DNA of 64,000 bases from Trogon surrucura (GCA_020746105.1 CM036618.1:123637191-123701190), one strand, 5' to 3'; positions 35,256 to 48,710 are shown, numbered from the stretch's first letter. Notes: a model not told the origin generated them from the letters alone. Program-made: numbers and translations.

Positions 35256-35760
35256 CACAGACACACTGATTTATTTTCCTACCCCCGCCAGCAGCAGGAG
35301 CCCGCTGCCCGAGCCCGGCTTGAAACCTCTGGAGAGGGGGGTTTCTCGCTTTCCTCCCCGAAAGCGCCCGGGCTCGGGAGGAGTCTCCTCCCGCAAAGCT
35401 CCTGCGGCGCATCCCACAGCGGCCGGGCGGGATTGTCGGTGTGGGTTTGGGCTTTGTTGGTTTGGTTTTGGTTTTTTTTTAATATTATTTAAGATGTGGC
35501 TGCCCTCCAGTGGTGAAAATGCGGCGGCAGATCCCCGGTCCCGACGCGGCGAGGCCATCGCGAACCACCCTCCGCCAGCCCACGGTCCCTTCGCCTCCGC
35601 CCGGCACCTGCCCCGGGCCGAGCCGCTCTCCCTGCGGGGCCGGGGCCGGTGGTGCCCGCCGAGTTTGCGGGCGCTCCCTGGCCGCGTACGGGCACAGAGG
35701 AGGACAGAGGTGTCAAGGGTGAAGAAGGCAGGCCCGTGCTCGGCGGGATCGCGCTCCCAA

Positions 35761-38379
35761 TCTCAGCCGCATCCCGCGCTCCCTTTGCTGATGTTGGCAA
35801 TTCTCCTAAACCAAATACGATTCGGTAACTTGGGGGTAGGGATGCATCCATTGCCGCATCTCTCGCTTGTCCGCTTGGGCTCTGCGGTAGGGCCCGGCCC
35901 ATCTTGCACAGGTATGCGATACCCAGCAATTTAGGGTCCTCATCAAAGCCGAGGCCATCGGCACACCATTATTAGCCGGGGCCCGGTGCTAGCCCAGGCT
36001 CCTTCCCGGCAAGATGAGCACCCTGTGCTTCGAGCTCTTCTCAGTACCTCTCAGGGGCTTCATTTGCAAAAGACACAGACAGCCTTTGACACCTCGAACT
36101 ACTGCGGAGGAGGATTTAAAGCAATAACAACTGAGAGAGCTCCATTACCAGCTCCTCCTTTGGGAGCGGCCTTTTCCCTCCATCTTACGACTTTTCAAAG
36201 TAGGAAAACCGACGATTTGCAGCAGGAATTCAGCACATTTGGACCGGAGTAATTCCTCCCGTGGAATCACTTCTCTTGGCTTTCCTGTCGCATTAGAGCG
36301 ACTTCAGCTATACCTGCGAAATGTCGCTGCAGGATGAGGTGCTCACAGACAGAGTTACATACCGGCGTAACAAACCATCTCAGAACTACAACAGCATAAT
36401 TAAAGAGCTGGTAAAAAGCTCCCTCATGCCAACAGCTTCCAACACTTGCTAACCTGATTTTTACTCACCACCGTGCATAAGGTGGGAGGCGTGACACAGA
36501 GCGAGGTGAAATCCCTCAAAAGTTACTTTTCCGTTGCATTCCAACACAGATAATGTTTAATTTTATGACTTCCTGCAAGTCTTTAGCATGAGCTGAAAGT
36601 GCGTGCAGCGTGACTTCAGGGTATGCCAATTATGTAAATCAACACTGAAATAACAATGGCAACGTAGTTTACACATCACTGACATTAAATGAGCACTTCA
36701 ACTTCTAATTGCCATTCCAGTTCAATCTGTAGTGGGTCATGCCAGGAAAAAGTCATTTCTTGCCTCAACACTTACTCCCTGTGCCTGGAGCATAGGCTGT
36801 ACTGTATGCCTAGCTTCACATTATCTCCAGGAGCTTTCTCTATTAGGATGATGAGCTTTCTAAGGCAGAAACGTGTCTGTGGTTGTTCTGAAGGCCCACA
36901 CATACTCTGATCTGATATCAAGAGGGTCTTGTAGGTTCGCCCCTCTCTGATTTTAAATACAAATAGGCTCTCACAGTCTTCTCCCAGCCATAGAAGACAT
37001 TTCTCCTTCTAGTTTATCATCTCTGTTTAGATCAGGATTTGCTGAGGCAATGACTCTGCCTTCCCATCTCTTTCCTCGAGGTCCCAAAAGACAACATCGA
37101 AGCACTTACAGCATGGTCCCTGAATGTACTGACACTCACACCAGATCCTCAGCCGTGCCACAGCACCTACCTCACACCGCCTGCCCCACATAGACACTTC
37201 TCACCAGGGTGGATGTGGTTCCCTTCCAGGCAGTGTCCTGGTGAATATGGGGAATAAGACCTTCAAAGTGTCATCCATGAAGGTCTGGTTATGGTTTGCA
37301 CCTCATGAGCACAACAACCGGCTAACTACCCCTCTGCAGAGCCTTTGAATATTGCACACAGGCCTGCTCCCGCTGCATCTCTGCCATCGGCACACCTGAG
37401 GTCACAAGCTGAGAAGCATCTTTACACGACAGAGAACATTAGAGACGGGTGTATGCAGGTGTAACGGCTCCAGTGCTTTGTCTGTGGAGCACAAACATAC
37501 CAGGATGTGCCCACTCAGACTTCCAGCTCCCCCTACGAGCCTTTGCAAGCAGGCACAGCACCCTTGTCCCCTCCTCACCCCTGCAGCTCTGCACCTGAGA
37601 GAGAGAACCTGAAGCTCAATCAACCACATTCCCTGGCGCTGCAATTCCTCACGAGTTCTGTGAAACCGAGGAGTCGAGTGGTACTTCAGCTGAAGATCCA
37701 GCTCCACTGTAGTGGGCTCCCATTTCATTTTACAGAGTTACTTTTCAGACGAAGCCTGCTTTTCAGTTCGACTCCTGTCAGAGAGAAAAAACACTATTTA
37801 CACTGAAAAGATCTGGTACAGACATGGGGTTTTAAAAAACCTGGCCATGCATAGCTGTTAATCTCTTTTGTGAAATTTCATTTCCCTGCGCCTGAACTTT
37901 GTATAGTTGGCTGGACTAATTAATTTCTTTCTTTCCCACATGCAATCTTTTTTTTTTTCCCCTTTTTTTTTTTTGGTTCTGGTGGGTTTTTTTGGAGGGA
38001 TGTTGAGTCAGTAAATACTCAGCTAGCAGCACCTGCTGCTCATGTTTCAGATCCAGGTGTTCCTTTCCAGGACACAAAAACCTTGATAGATTTCAACTTC
38101 AGGTATTATTGGGTTTTCTTAGTAAAACGATAGAAAAGTATCTGAGTAAGGATGGGTTTTACACGGTGGAAGTCCTTTTTCAGGATTAGAGGAGGACAGA
38201 AGATTATCTTTTTTCCACCCAGAATTTTCTTCTTATAAACACTATAGCAAATTTATATGCTGCCATCATGAAATGTCTTTTTCTCCAGTGTAGTTGAGAC
38301 CGTCATTGTTGATGACCATGGCCAGAAGACTTCAGCTGGAAGACCTAGATGAGAAGTGCTCACTAGGGTCTCTGTCCAT
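35761..38379. other. Non-coding BMP2 upstream flank, proximal
   Basis: No gene seen. Contains the SOX/FOX motif cluster at 36625-36680 and T-rich runs at 37948-37975. Confidence 0.5.
36625..36680. promoter_or_regulatory. Candidate upstream enhancer: SOX/FOX/homeodomain motif cluster
   Basis: About 2 kb upstream of the BMP2 promoter this unique-looking stretch holds CCAATTATG, TTATGTAAAT (36630-36639), a full SOX core AACAATGG (36652-36659) and a forkhead-type GTTTACAC (36667-36674) within 50 bp. Clustering is seen; enhancer function is inferred. Confidence 0.3.
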
Positions 38380-38566
38380 ACAGAATCACAGAGTGTTAGA
38401 GGTTGGAAGGGACCTCAAAGATCATCTAGTCCAACCCCCCGCCAGAGCAGGATCACCTACAGTAGAGCGCACAGGAACGCGTCCAGGCGGGTTTTGAATG
38501 TCTCCAGAGAAGGAGATTCCACGACCTCCCTGGGCAGCCTGTGCCAGTGCTCTGTCATCCACTCTG
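38380..38566 (-). mobile_element. CR1 LINE 3' end fragment
   Basis: ACAGAATCACAGAGTGTTAG, GGTTGGAAGGGACCTCAAAG, CCCGCCAGAGCAGGATCACC, GAGAAGGAGATTCCACGACC and CCTGGGCAGCCTGTGCCAGT are the reverse complement of a CR1 3' region. About 187 bp; of the window's short CR1 pieces it looks among the least decayed. Confidence 0.95.
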
Positions 38567-39765
38567 ATACCTTGTAATCCTTAGCAAAACTACCTAATTT
38601 CTGGTCTAGTTACAGATGCAGATTAATAGAAACGCTTGCATTGCTCTATGCAACGTTGATACTCAACAGTTTTACTGCCAACTTTAGCAGACAAGTTAGA
38701 CCAAAGCCAAGCATTTTTGAAAATTCCCAGTTTAGACCACTACCTCCTGGATATGGTAAGTATGTGAGATGTGAAATATTAACAGTAGTGAGCTTTTTTA
38801 TAGATTTTGCAGTTCTAGTTAATAAACCTCTTGATAGAAATCTGTGCTGAAGTATGAAACATATACATGGTATGCCATCAAATGCTAGAGGGGTGTCTTC
38901 TGAAAATGAGTTAAGATGTGTTAGTGATGTTGAGGTTTTGACTCCGCAACGGGTGGAGATTATCCGAAAGCTTTTCTGTTCCTGATCTGTGCTTCCTGTT
39001 GGCATCTGTGTGAATATGATGTGTGGCCATTCTTGAAAATATTACTTAGTACTGTTTTCTGAAGACATATTTGTCTTTTGGTGGTTTGTCTTTTAACATC
39101 TATCAATTGTCTCTGCTGTGCAGCCTGTCTCCTGTTCCATGACGGATGAATTCTCACCCGAGAAGATAATTTACAAGATGGTGATTTGTTTTTGAAGGGA
39201 GGAAAGGCAGTTTATTCAGAAATGTCTATTTCTTTCTTATTCACCTTTGCTGAAATCTGGCAGCTCTTCAAAGCTGCTGCTCTGTTTCACAGCGAGTCTC
39301 AATTTCATTCATCAAATCCCAGCTTTCCTTCCATCATAGTAGCGAGGAAATCGGAACTACCCAGGAAACGCAATGCTGCCAGTATTTACTACATTTCCAG
39401 TATGTCTCCATTGCTAGTGAATGGTAACAGTTGCCCCTAACAATGTTACGACTGCAAATACAGGCTGTGGTTATCAGTTCATGTGGCCTTTTGCGTTGTA
39501 GGACAAGTTCCCACAATTTGTAATACAATTGCCACGGAGAGAGGAAAAAGGGAGGCTAAGATAATAATATTTAACTGGTTTGCCCCTGATGCTACGAACT
39601 TCCAAATTTTAAAATGCAGTATTTGATCTGTGGCTTTTATCATTAGGAGGTGAAAAAAAATGGCATAATACCTTCAAGTAAAAGCACTAAGAGTTATGCA
39701 CTGGTGTTGTTTGGGGCTAAATACTAGTTTAATGCCAACAGTAATCTCAAATATCTGGAATCCCA

Positions 39766-39826
39766 GGGCTCGATCTTGCCTTAAAGACAGTGGCAAAATT
39801 CCTTCTGGTTTCAGTGGTACAGGCTC
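39766..39826. repeat. Ancient amniote interspersed-repeat trace
   Basis: GGCTCGATCTTGCCTTAAAG, AGTGGCAAAATTCC and TTTCAGTGG resemble the 'ATCCTGC..AGTGGCAAAACTCCCATTGACTTCAGTGG' text common in old reptile/bird repeats. Family not named with confidence. Confidence 0.35.
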
Positions 39827-40020
39827 AAATGTTTAAGTGATGAAGAGACACGGCTGCTGACTATTCCATTCAGAAGATTTGGAGCAAAGAGGGATTTTTT
39901 AATTATAAAAGTCTGGTTAGGAAAACAATGAGGTGAGGATGTTCTCCCACATCGAAGAGAAATGGCTGCGTCATAGATGGTCCACTTCAGGAGCTTACAA
40001 TTTCATCACTGCAGAGATAT

Positions 40021-40028
40021 TGACGTCA
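40021..40028. promoter_or_regulatory. Palindromic CRE (TGACGTCA)
   Basis: A perfect cAMP-response-element octamer lies about 5 kb upstream of the BMP2 promoter in non-repetitive, non-CpG-island sequence. Function is unproven. Confidence 0.3.
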
Positions 40029-43000
40029 AGTAAAATGGAGGATAATATAAAGTTACGCATATTGCCTTAAGAAGTGCATGTTTTAGCAGTGAAACTGGAT
40101 AATATTTTGCAATTAAAATAAAATAAAGGCAAGTGTGACGTTCTGTTTAAGCAGATTGTCTGTATGAAGGCTTTATTGTAGCTGCAGATTTAGGGCATAT
40201 GAAAAGGTTTTCTGTGCTCAGTTGCAGGATGAAAAACATTGCATCATCAGGCATTCTTGTTCTCTAACACTTCTTGCTAGTATGCTTTTGACAATGAATG
40301 CTTGCAATTTTATTTTCTGGTGTAAAGTCATGTTTTCTCAGGTCATTATCATTCCAATTTTTAAATATCCTCTTAAAACTAGACAGAACTACGGAAAGTA
40401 ATAGTAAAGCTTTGTGCCGGCTCTGTGGCATGTGCTCGGCACAAGCGATCAGCTGTGGCACCTGCTTCACGCTGGGAGCAAAGCTATTTGCAAGTTGCTC
40501 TCAATTACGTCCCTTGTTCCCAGCTCTGCCCAGTTTCCAGAGAAGCTCTGACGGGCACAGGTCTCAGTTCAGGCACCACCCTGCAACTTTTATTCAGTAG
40601 CTTGTTTGCTCGCGTGCTACGAAATTTAACTGACTGGGAGGGATCTGAGGAGAACAACAGCCTTTGACAGTACCCAAGCTCTTGTCTGCTCCAGCACTGC
40701 TGCGCTCCCTCTGCGGCATTCCAGAAATCACATTCTAAATAACAAAAAACAATTTTTAGCGGCACACATTGAACTGCTTCGACGTATCCATTTATCCCCA
40801 GAACATCTGTAGCCCCAAAGTCATAGTGCTCTTCCAGTATTCAGCCTCCCCATTCCTCTCCAAGAAGAAGAACTGCTACCTCTATTTCACAGAAAGGGAA
40901 AAAGGGCAGAGAACACTCAAAGGTTGTTTTTCTAAGAGGTATACAGGGACCCAAAGATCTATGTAGGTCACACTGAGATTTCCAATGATTCATAATCAGG
41001 CTACACACAGTTTTTGGGTCAAAATCCCAGAACTTCAGTGAGACGTTTCTTAAGTGAGACTCAGCCCATGCAGACATTTCTGAAAAGCCTAATACTAAAT
41101 CTATTACCCAATAGTTCCCAACGAATTCCTGCAGTGCCTTGTCCACGGTTCTTACCGCAACCTGTGAATCCCAGTAGGAATATAATCATCTCATTCAACT
41201 ACAGAGAAAAGCTCTGATCTTGTAAGAGTCAATCTGCACTGAAGAGAGAGGGTTTATTACAACCTTGGTCAGGACAATAAAGATACTGGTCAGGGTATCA
41301 ACATACAGATTTGTTCCCAAACCAGATCAGTCACTGCAGCAGAGGTGCACAGTGAAATCACTTGCCTGCTGTGCTGTCACCTCCTCCTTTCTGCTTTCTT
41401 CAGGCCGCGCTCCAGGATGAGTGGTGTACATCCAATCTGTTCAGCACTTTGGGAAAGCCGGGGCCAATCTTCACGTTCCTCTATACCTTTAATGACCTTC
41501 CTTCACCACACCTTGGCTTCCTGCTTTTTTTCTGAAATTTGTGTGATCTATTTACCCTTAGTTGTAAAACCAAGCACGTCCTTTAGTCTGCTCAGGATCA
41601 GGCTTGAGAAAGCATAAAACATTCACGATGTGCCACATTGTCCAATTACTAATTCCATTATTCCCATCAGTGCTGCATTCTCTAGCTGGATTTACACAGT
41701 CCTGGCATTGTATTGCTGTACAAGATTTGCTTTACCTTACTTATTCTGTTTTCTATACAGTATTCATGTGTATAGACTCAGTAAACATTGATACCCACTT
41801 AATGTGAGTATACTAAACACTGAACAGATTCTTTTAGTCAGTCATGGAATAAACTCCATTCAGATAAATCAAAATACTAAATAAACAAACAAGCTGGGGA
41901 AGCATGGAATAAACTCTACTTATTTTGCACCTTTGACCTCCTCACTTGCTTTCTGCTCCCCTGTGCACATCCCAAGCCCTGACAGCCAGTGGGTTTTGAA
42001 AAAGGAACTGCCTCAAAATTTCTCCTGCCCCTCTTTGTCTGCCAGAAAAAGCAGCCAGCACATGAATCGGGGAAAAAGCGAGCTCATTGCAAGTCCAAAA
42101 TTGCTACCTCAAATAATTTTAAATAGACTGAATGGATTCTCTAAGCCTTGGTTCAGATGCTCACAGAGCCTAGGAAGAACACCAAGGACCCCTAAAAATT
42201 AAGTTTGTGAATAAATCCTTGAAAAATCAGGGTCACTCTCTCCATACCAGTGGAAAACTGAAATTCCAAGTTGTGCAATCAAATGTGGCATTCATTTCTG
42301 CAGCTGGTGGGAAAATAGTTTCCTTACAAAATAAATTTAATAAAAAGTAGACTGTTTTGTACCTATTTTTCCCTAAGCAACTTCTAAAATGTCAGACATT
42401 AATATTAAGGAACCTTGATAAATTAAAAAAATACACCACTGTAATAATATGTAAATATTTTTTTTCCTTCTTTTCTTCTTTCCATTCATTTACAGTATTG
42501 GACATGTTCTGATAAAACAAGCTGAGCTTACCAGGGTCAAAGCTGTGAAAAATCATTTCTACAAACTCTCCAAAGAAATATATATGATAAAATAAAGGTT
42601 TATTTCCCTTACGCCAAAGTGAGCCTAACTGAAAGCAATTTGCACCACACTGTCATGTGTGTCCAGGGAGCTGTACACATATTTTATGTGTTTGCTTTCA
42701 TTAGAAATAATGAATTCTAATTTCATCAGAAATACAAAATTCCTCTACGCTGGATCATGATGATGGTTTCTACTGGAAATATTTCTCCTGTCTTTAACAA
42801 GCCCTGTAGGTTCTTGGATTGAAAATCCCTTCTATACAGAAGAACTAGTCAAGCTCCCATGCATCATGTAAGTTAGGCCATAAAATTTGAGCTGCTGCAT
42901 GGTAATCATTTAAATGAAATATTTTTAAGCAGAGCAGCAGAAGGACGATCCCCACTGTGGTCAGAGAACCGGTATTTTTCAACGTCCATCAAGAGGGGAC

Positions 43001-44880
43001 ATTGCTCTTGGCAATCCCTTCATTAGCCCTGCTACTGACACAGGGGTTTGTGATACCACTGCTTTGATACAAAAGATACCACAAATCCAGGAGAGGTTAA
43101 ATAACTCACCTGAAAGAGGAGGCTTTAGAGCTTTTATTCTAGTATTTCATATCCTAAAAGCAGAAGAAACCTCAGCATTGGATCCCACCTTATGAGTGAA
43201 AACCAAACCCCAAGTAAACTGTGGGGAAGTGAAGCTCGATCCCACCCTTACTAAGCCAGCGGCGTGCAGCACGGGCATTTCTAAGTTGGCACCCGCAGCT
43301 TGGAAGGCTTTGGTCACTGCTGGGCTTGCAAAGACAAGGCAAGGCTTTCAGGCCAGAAACTGGGACTGAGGGGGCAGAGCGTCTCCAGATTCTCCTCAGA
43401 TGATTGAAACTGCAACTCTTTCTTCACTTGTGTTGAAGGCACTATCCACACCCCCCTTAGGGCATTAACTAGAAATCCTGGTTCAGCAATGCTAAGGCGA
43501 CCTGTCGTATCCCTGCCCAAGCTCAAAGACGTGACAAAAAATGCATCGTACTCCCTGCTTCTTTCCCTTCCAGCAGCACATCACTACGTGTTCCTCCTGG
43601 GCCCATTGCATTTCCAGAGAAGCAAAATCCTCTCCTTCCAAAGCCCAGGGCAAAATTCCATGAGAGCAAGCTAGACCCACAGCCCTGTTTGTATCTCTTC
43701 CTCTAAGGCTACATCTCTCTACTAGTAAATTAAGTGCGCCTGGGAACATTCCTGGGCACGGAGGCCAGCTGGCATGGAAAAGCCTGCTTCACTGCTACCA
43801 CCGGGGTGGCTGCATGCAAACTGCTGCTTGGGGATGGTCCCAGGAACATCAGAACAAACCACGGCTAGAAACCGTTTGAGAGAGAGCTTCTTGGCCTGGC
43901 CCAAAAGCATACCAGAGGCGTCCTGACAGCACAACCAGTCACTGGCTTTTGGCTGGGCCCAGAAGTGTTCCCAGGAGCTGCTTTATTTACCAGCGCAGGT
44001 GTAGCCCAAGGCCATGCTTACCTCTGCCTGCCCAGGTACCACAGGGAGGACACAGGATCAAGATTAATGCTGTCATCACTTCAGTCAGCTGATCATCGTT
44101 TCGTACACTTGCTGAACGCACCTTTTATCTACACAGAAGTTGTTGATAAGAGAGCGTTTAAAGCAGCCTAGAGGGGAAACCACTTGAAAGCAGAGCTGCA
44201 GTGATCCAGAGAGCAGCTCTGGGGCAGGCCTGGACTGACACGAGGTGGGAACCCAGGGTGCTGCTGAGTTGCAGTGAAGTGAGAGGACTCCTGAGGGTCC
44301 CACAGGACATTGGCCTGTGCTCAGCCATTTTGACATTGGGGCTGAAGGATACTTGCTGCGAACTGTGCACAGGCTTGCCAGGCTCTATGGAGCTCTGCAC
44401 TGGCATGCTAACAGCACGCACCACAACATGGTTTTGCATGGGTCCACAAGCGGGTCCAAACTGGGAGCCAACTTCTGACTGGCATCCTCTTCACCAGCGT
44501 GTCACGCTATGGTCATAAACCCCGTGCCGACTGCAAGGAGCAGGGAAAGGGATCACCTTTTCCTCTCACATCCTCAACGAGGGTTAGTGCCTCCTCCGCT
44601 TCACAACCACTCCCTAACTCAGGTCTCCTGATATACTCTAAGTTAGGATAAAACTTCTCCATGCATTTAAGCTAACTCTGACTATTTGCTCTGGACCAGG
44701 TCAGGAAGCAATTGCACATGCGGTTCCCCTGGCAGGTGAAAGAGGGGAGATGAGAGAGGGAGCAGGCCTGAGCCACACGCTTGGCAGAAAATATTGATGC
44801 CACATGAGGATGCGTGACCACCACCTCTTTGGGCAGGTTTTTATATCATGGGTTGTTTTTCAAAACAGTTCAGCAATAGG

Positions 44881-44914
44881 AGTAAATGTTTTTAGGCAGT
44901 AAATGTTTTTAGCC
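44881..44914. repeat. 17-bp tandem duplication
   Basis: AGTAAATGTTTTTAGGC is followed immediately by AGTAAATGTTTTTAGCC; one mismatch. Confidence 0.85.
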
Positions 44915-47900
44915 AAAAAAAATGCACAGTCCCAAATCCCTCTCCAGAAGCAACCTGTCCACTAGAGACAACTGCTCAGTCAAGCCTCATTCAAGTTTCA
45001 CTCCTTCACTATCAAGCCACAAGATGGGCAGAAGACATCAGTGATCTCCACTTCAGCATTACATATGCCTCTTCTCCCATATATGCTGCAGCTTAGTAAC
45101 ATCTTGTCTGGGTTCAGACCTTCTATTTCCAGTTACCAATCTACCCCAGAGGGGAAGGACCTTTCCCTCCTCTCTCCATCTGCCCTCTGCTCAGCACAAG
45201 CACTTTGTGAAGCAAGTCCAGCTGCTGAGAACACAGTCCCAAACAACTGAGCTGATCAAAGTGGAGGCTGCCACCATCCCTCCCTTTGGATACCTCCTTC
45301 CCAGCCTCAAGCCACCCAGCCTTGCTCCATCTCTTCTGCCCAAACTAGTGCTCCTGCAGCAAACAGGTTCCAAGAGCTGGTTTGTCTGAAAAGTAATCTC
45401 TTCTCTGAGCATGTACACAGCACTTCGCTTAGCAGGGTCCTGATCTCGGTTGGAACTTCTACATTACAAACACATTCTTTCCCTTTATATTTAAACGAAT
45501 TGTAAATTCATTTAATAATTAAGTCTCAGTTAAAATCTTTAACTCGTAAACCAGAATTTAAAAATCTGTAGGAGCCAAATTCCCTTCCCTAGCTGGAGGT
45601 ACAGTAGCTAGCTTTTCAGCTGATGTTGTTTTGTTCAAAATCAAATGAGGTTCATATTAAGCCTGCAAAAGGAAATCATGATTGATGATCTGGCCTGCCC
45701 AGCTACAATTCCTTTAGTAACAAAAATATTTTGTAAGTTCATTTATTATTGAGATCAAGCAATGAGTCTGGAGCAACATAAAATGGTTCCAATTAGAATC
45801 AAGCAATTGCCATTTTGAGTGAACATAAGCTTTTCTGGATTAAAAAAAAAGGGGCAATAAAAGATCAAGTAAGCTCACATCTGAGATTTAAGCCTTCAAA
45901 GTTTTTTTTTTTCCTCTTTTCCCCCTCTTTTTGATTCTTTTCTTGTGTGATTGAGAAACATAAGCACACAGGAGAATGGGGGGAGGAGGAACAAGGATGT
46001 ATGAAAAAAGGGGAGTGATTTTCCCAAGCTGAGTTCTCTTTCTGGGTGACCCAGTCTCCCTGGGAATGCTGCCCATGTGATCCGCACCGACTGGATCAGC
46101 AACAGCATGGGAATGAAGAGCTTCCACGGCATCATTAAAGAAGTGGCAAAGGGGGGGAAAGCCAGCAAAGCACAAGTTGAATAACCTAACTGAAACCCTC
46201 CTGCAGATGAGGGAAAAGTGTCTTCTCCTGCAGCAGCAGCCTTCAGAGCAAATGTTGGAGAGTGTAGTAAATGACATCAACTTCAGCGCAGCACCAGTTG
46301 AATTAGGCAACCAGAGAGAAAACTGTTTTGTATGCTCACAAAGACACTTCCTCAGAGCTACTGAGACCCACTCCAGAGTAGAAAGAGCTCATGTGCTCCT
46401 TAACACTGAGATTTAGGATCTCAACTCAGTTTTCACGCTGTGCTGTGCTGTGTGTTGAAGCACAGCTTGAAACGATTTTCCGAGCGGTTGTGGGGAGGTG
46501 GGGGCCTGAAGCCACTGCTCACCTTCCACACTGTGAAGAACATCTTCCATCCATGGATGACGCACGGATGCCGAAAGAAAAGGATGGGATAAGACAGTAT
46601 TTCCACACTCCATGAGCATCAGTCACACACACATACCTCACACAGGTGTTTCACAGAGTGCACTGTCATCATCCACTATATTACCTGTCTCTCACTACAA
46701 ATGTTCACCTTCAGCAAGGTATTTCCGAGGAAGAGTGTGAGTGATCAAGGAGTTCTTAGTGAGGGAAAGGAGACGGATTGTTTCTTATCTTAATACCTTT
46801 GTTTCTTCTTTTTATTGCCCAGATGTCATCATCGGATAGTCAATTTCCTGTGCCTACCCAAAGGTCTACGAAAGTTCTCTACTGCCTCTACAAATGGCTT
46901 AATCTCTAGAGTGCAATTTGCTAATAATTACAATCAGATCATAAATACAGATTCACATTTTTACATAGCTTCTTTCCAGTCTGAATACGTATCAGTATAA
47001 CACAGGACGCTTTTTGCTTTAACTCAGCTTCGGTTTCCAACCAAAACATTCTTCTTTTAAGTTTTGGAGAGGAATATGAAGTCTAAATCTAGTGATTGTG
47101 TATAGCTCAGCTGCAACTGCATACTCCAAGCAGCTGAAGACCCAACCCATCCTAAAAGCAGTTGTTACAATATCTTGGCATTCCTGGGACTAGTCCCTGA
47201 TTACACATGGCAAAAACTCAGTATCTTTTCCTTAAAGACAGTCTCCCATGATCCACAGTTGCTCTAGCTTCAGATTTTCTTTTAAGCTTGCAAATATTTT
47301 TCCTTAACAATGGCTCAAGAACAGCAGTTTGAAGAGGCAGGGAATGCCAATATTTGATTTTGATGAGAAGCAAGCACCTTCTTACTCTTGCTTTTAAAAG
47401 ATTGTCTTTCCCCAAAAAGCAGTTCTCCCAAGAAAGTAGAGTTCCAAGGCAGGTAAGTGCAGCCACCCAAGGCACTGTTTAGGACACTTCCAACTGCAGC
47501 CTCGTCTTCCTCAGACACTTGCTTCCCGAGGCTGTGCGAATGAACTTGGGTGCGGCGTCACAGAAGTTTCTGTTTTCTGCCAGAAACATGGTGCTACACG
47601 TAGATCTAGTCTGGGTCACGGCTCGTTCTGTAGAGCCTTCTGGTGAACATGCACAGAAGTAGCTGCAAGGCTTAGGCTCCGATCAGATTAACTCCTGATC
47701 TGGCACTGGAAACCCAAAACAACAGTTAACAGCTCCTGTTGTTTGATTTCCCTCTGCCGTGGGAGACGGGCTCTATTTTCTTGCTGTTTTGCTGCTTGCA
47801 AACACAAGCTGCAGTTCCACAAGACCAGAGCTGCTAAAATCTCTCCAAATTAAAAATAACTGACTCCTTCCCAGCTCTTAAGGACAGAGCTAGTGCCCTC

Positions 47901-48249
47901 CAAGCATTCACAAACTCTGCAATTCTAAGCCTACAGGAAGCACCAAGGACCACTCTCTAAACATCATTTTTCACTACAGAAACTCATAACCTCGTTCAGC
48001 GAACCTTTCCCACAACTTGGGAGTGCCAAATTCACACTGTTCTGCAGTAAGCTCTGGATTACCTGCAACAACAGATAGACCTTCTATGGGCTGAATAGGA
48101 CTGATTCACAAATTTCAAACAGGTCTGATGATCCCCCTTCTTTTTTTCGAGATTAAAAAAAAAAAAGAAACCCACAAGTTTTCTGCTCAAAAGAAGTGAG
48201 TACCCTAAATAGAGGGTGTGTAGGTAATGGAAAGCTCATTAGTCCTGGT

Positions 48250-48285
48250 TAATGGAAACTGAGGCACAGGGAGGTTTAAGTCATG
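48250..48285 (-). mobile_element. Short MIR-like SINE trace
   Basis: AATGGAAACTGAGGCACAGG followed by GAGGTTTAAGTCATG matches the core of the reverse complement of a MIR-type SINE; only about 36 bp remain. Confidence 0.5.
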
Positions 48286-48399
48286 TTCTCCCATCACGGT
48301 CCGGGAAGGCTGTTTCCTGCTTGTGGGTTAATGTCCTTCCTTCTCCCTATTATCCAGGTAAAAAGAAAGCTCTAAATGCAGCTGGCTGGCTGCTTCACC

Positions 48400-48580
48400 A
48401 AAGTTAAAGTCATTGTGATGCGGAGTCTCAAATGTTTTCTTTCCTCATAAATCGTCTTCATTAGCTATGTAAATAGAACCCTAATGAGATGCTAATTGAT
48501 GGTTAAGATTTCAATCTCAAATAACAAAAACAGCTTTGCAGTAATGCATGTATTTGGGTTTTGCCAATGTGAAAGCACAC
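48400..48580. promoter_or_regulatory. Candidate conserved non-coding element rich in homeodomain/POU motifs
   Basis: A non-repetitive stretch with TCATTAGCTATGTAAATA, CTAATGAGATGCTAATTGAT, AACAAAAACAG and GTAATGCATG packed in about 130 bp. This matches the usual texture of deeply conserved developmental enhancers. It lies about 14 kb upstream of BMP2. Conservation itself was not tested. Confidence 0.3.
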
Positions 48581-48710
48581 GCCATCAATCTGCAAATACC
48601 ACACCACTCCCGCACTTGCTTCTGTGCTGCCGTTACTGCACACACGCTTCTCGGGCATCTTAGATACAGAGGATACACAAGGAGTTTGCAGACTACCTAA
48701 AGGAGGATTT

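Larger units (their letters stand above)
32430..35760. promoter_or_regulatory. CpG island over BMP2 exon 2, intron 1, exon 1 and promoter
   Basis: CG dinucleotides and G+C rise sharply here compared with both flanks. The densest parts are 32540-33830 and 34620-35760, with a more AT-rich dip around 33840-34600. Developmental regulators such as BMP2 usually have such broad islands. Long open frames on both strands here, of 100-340 codons, come from stop-codon depletion in GC-rich DNA and have no protein features. Confidence 0.85.
38567..48249. other. Non-coding BMP2 upstream flank
   Basis: No gene supported. Holds the CRE at 40021, ancient-repeat-like text at 39766-39826, a possible further MIR-like trace near 40870-40930, a 14-bp word CATGGAATAAACTC repeated 60 bp apart (41843 and 41903), a 17-bp tandem duplication at 44881, and AT-rich unique-looking blocks at 42480-42900 and 45460-45830 that could be conserved elements. 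Confidence 0.5.
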
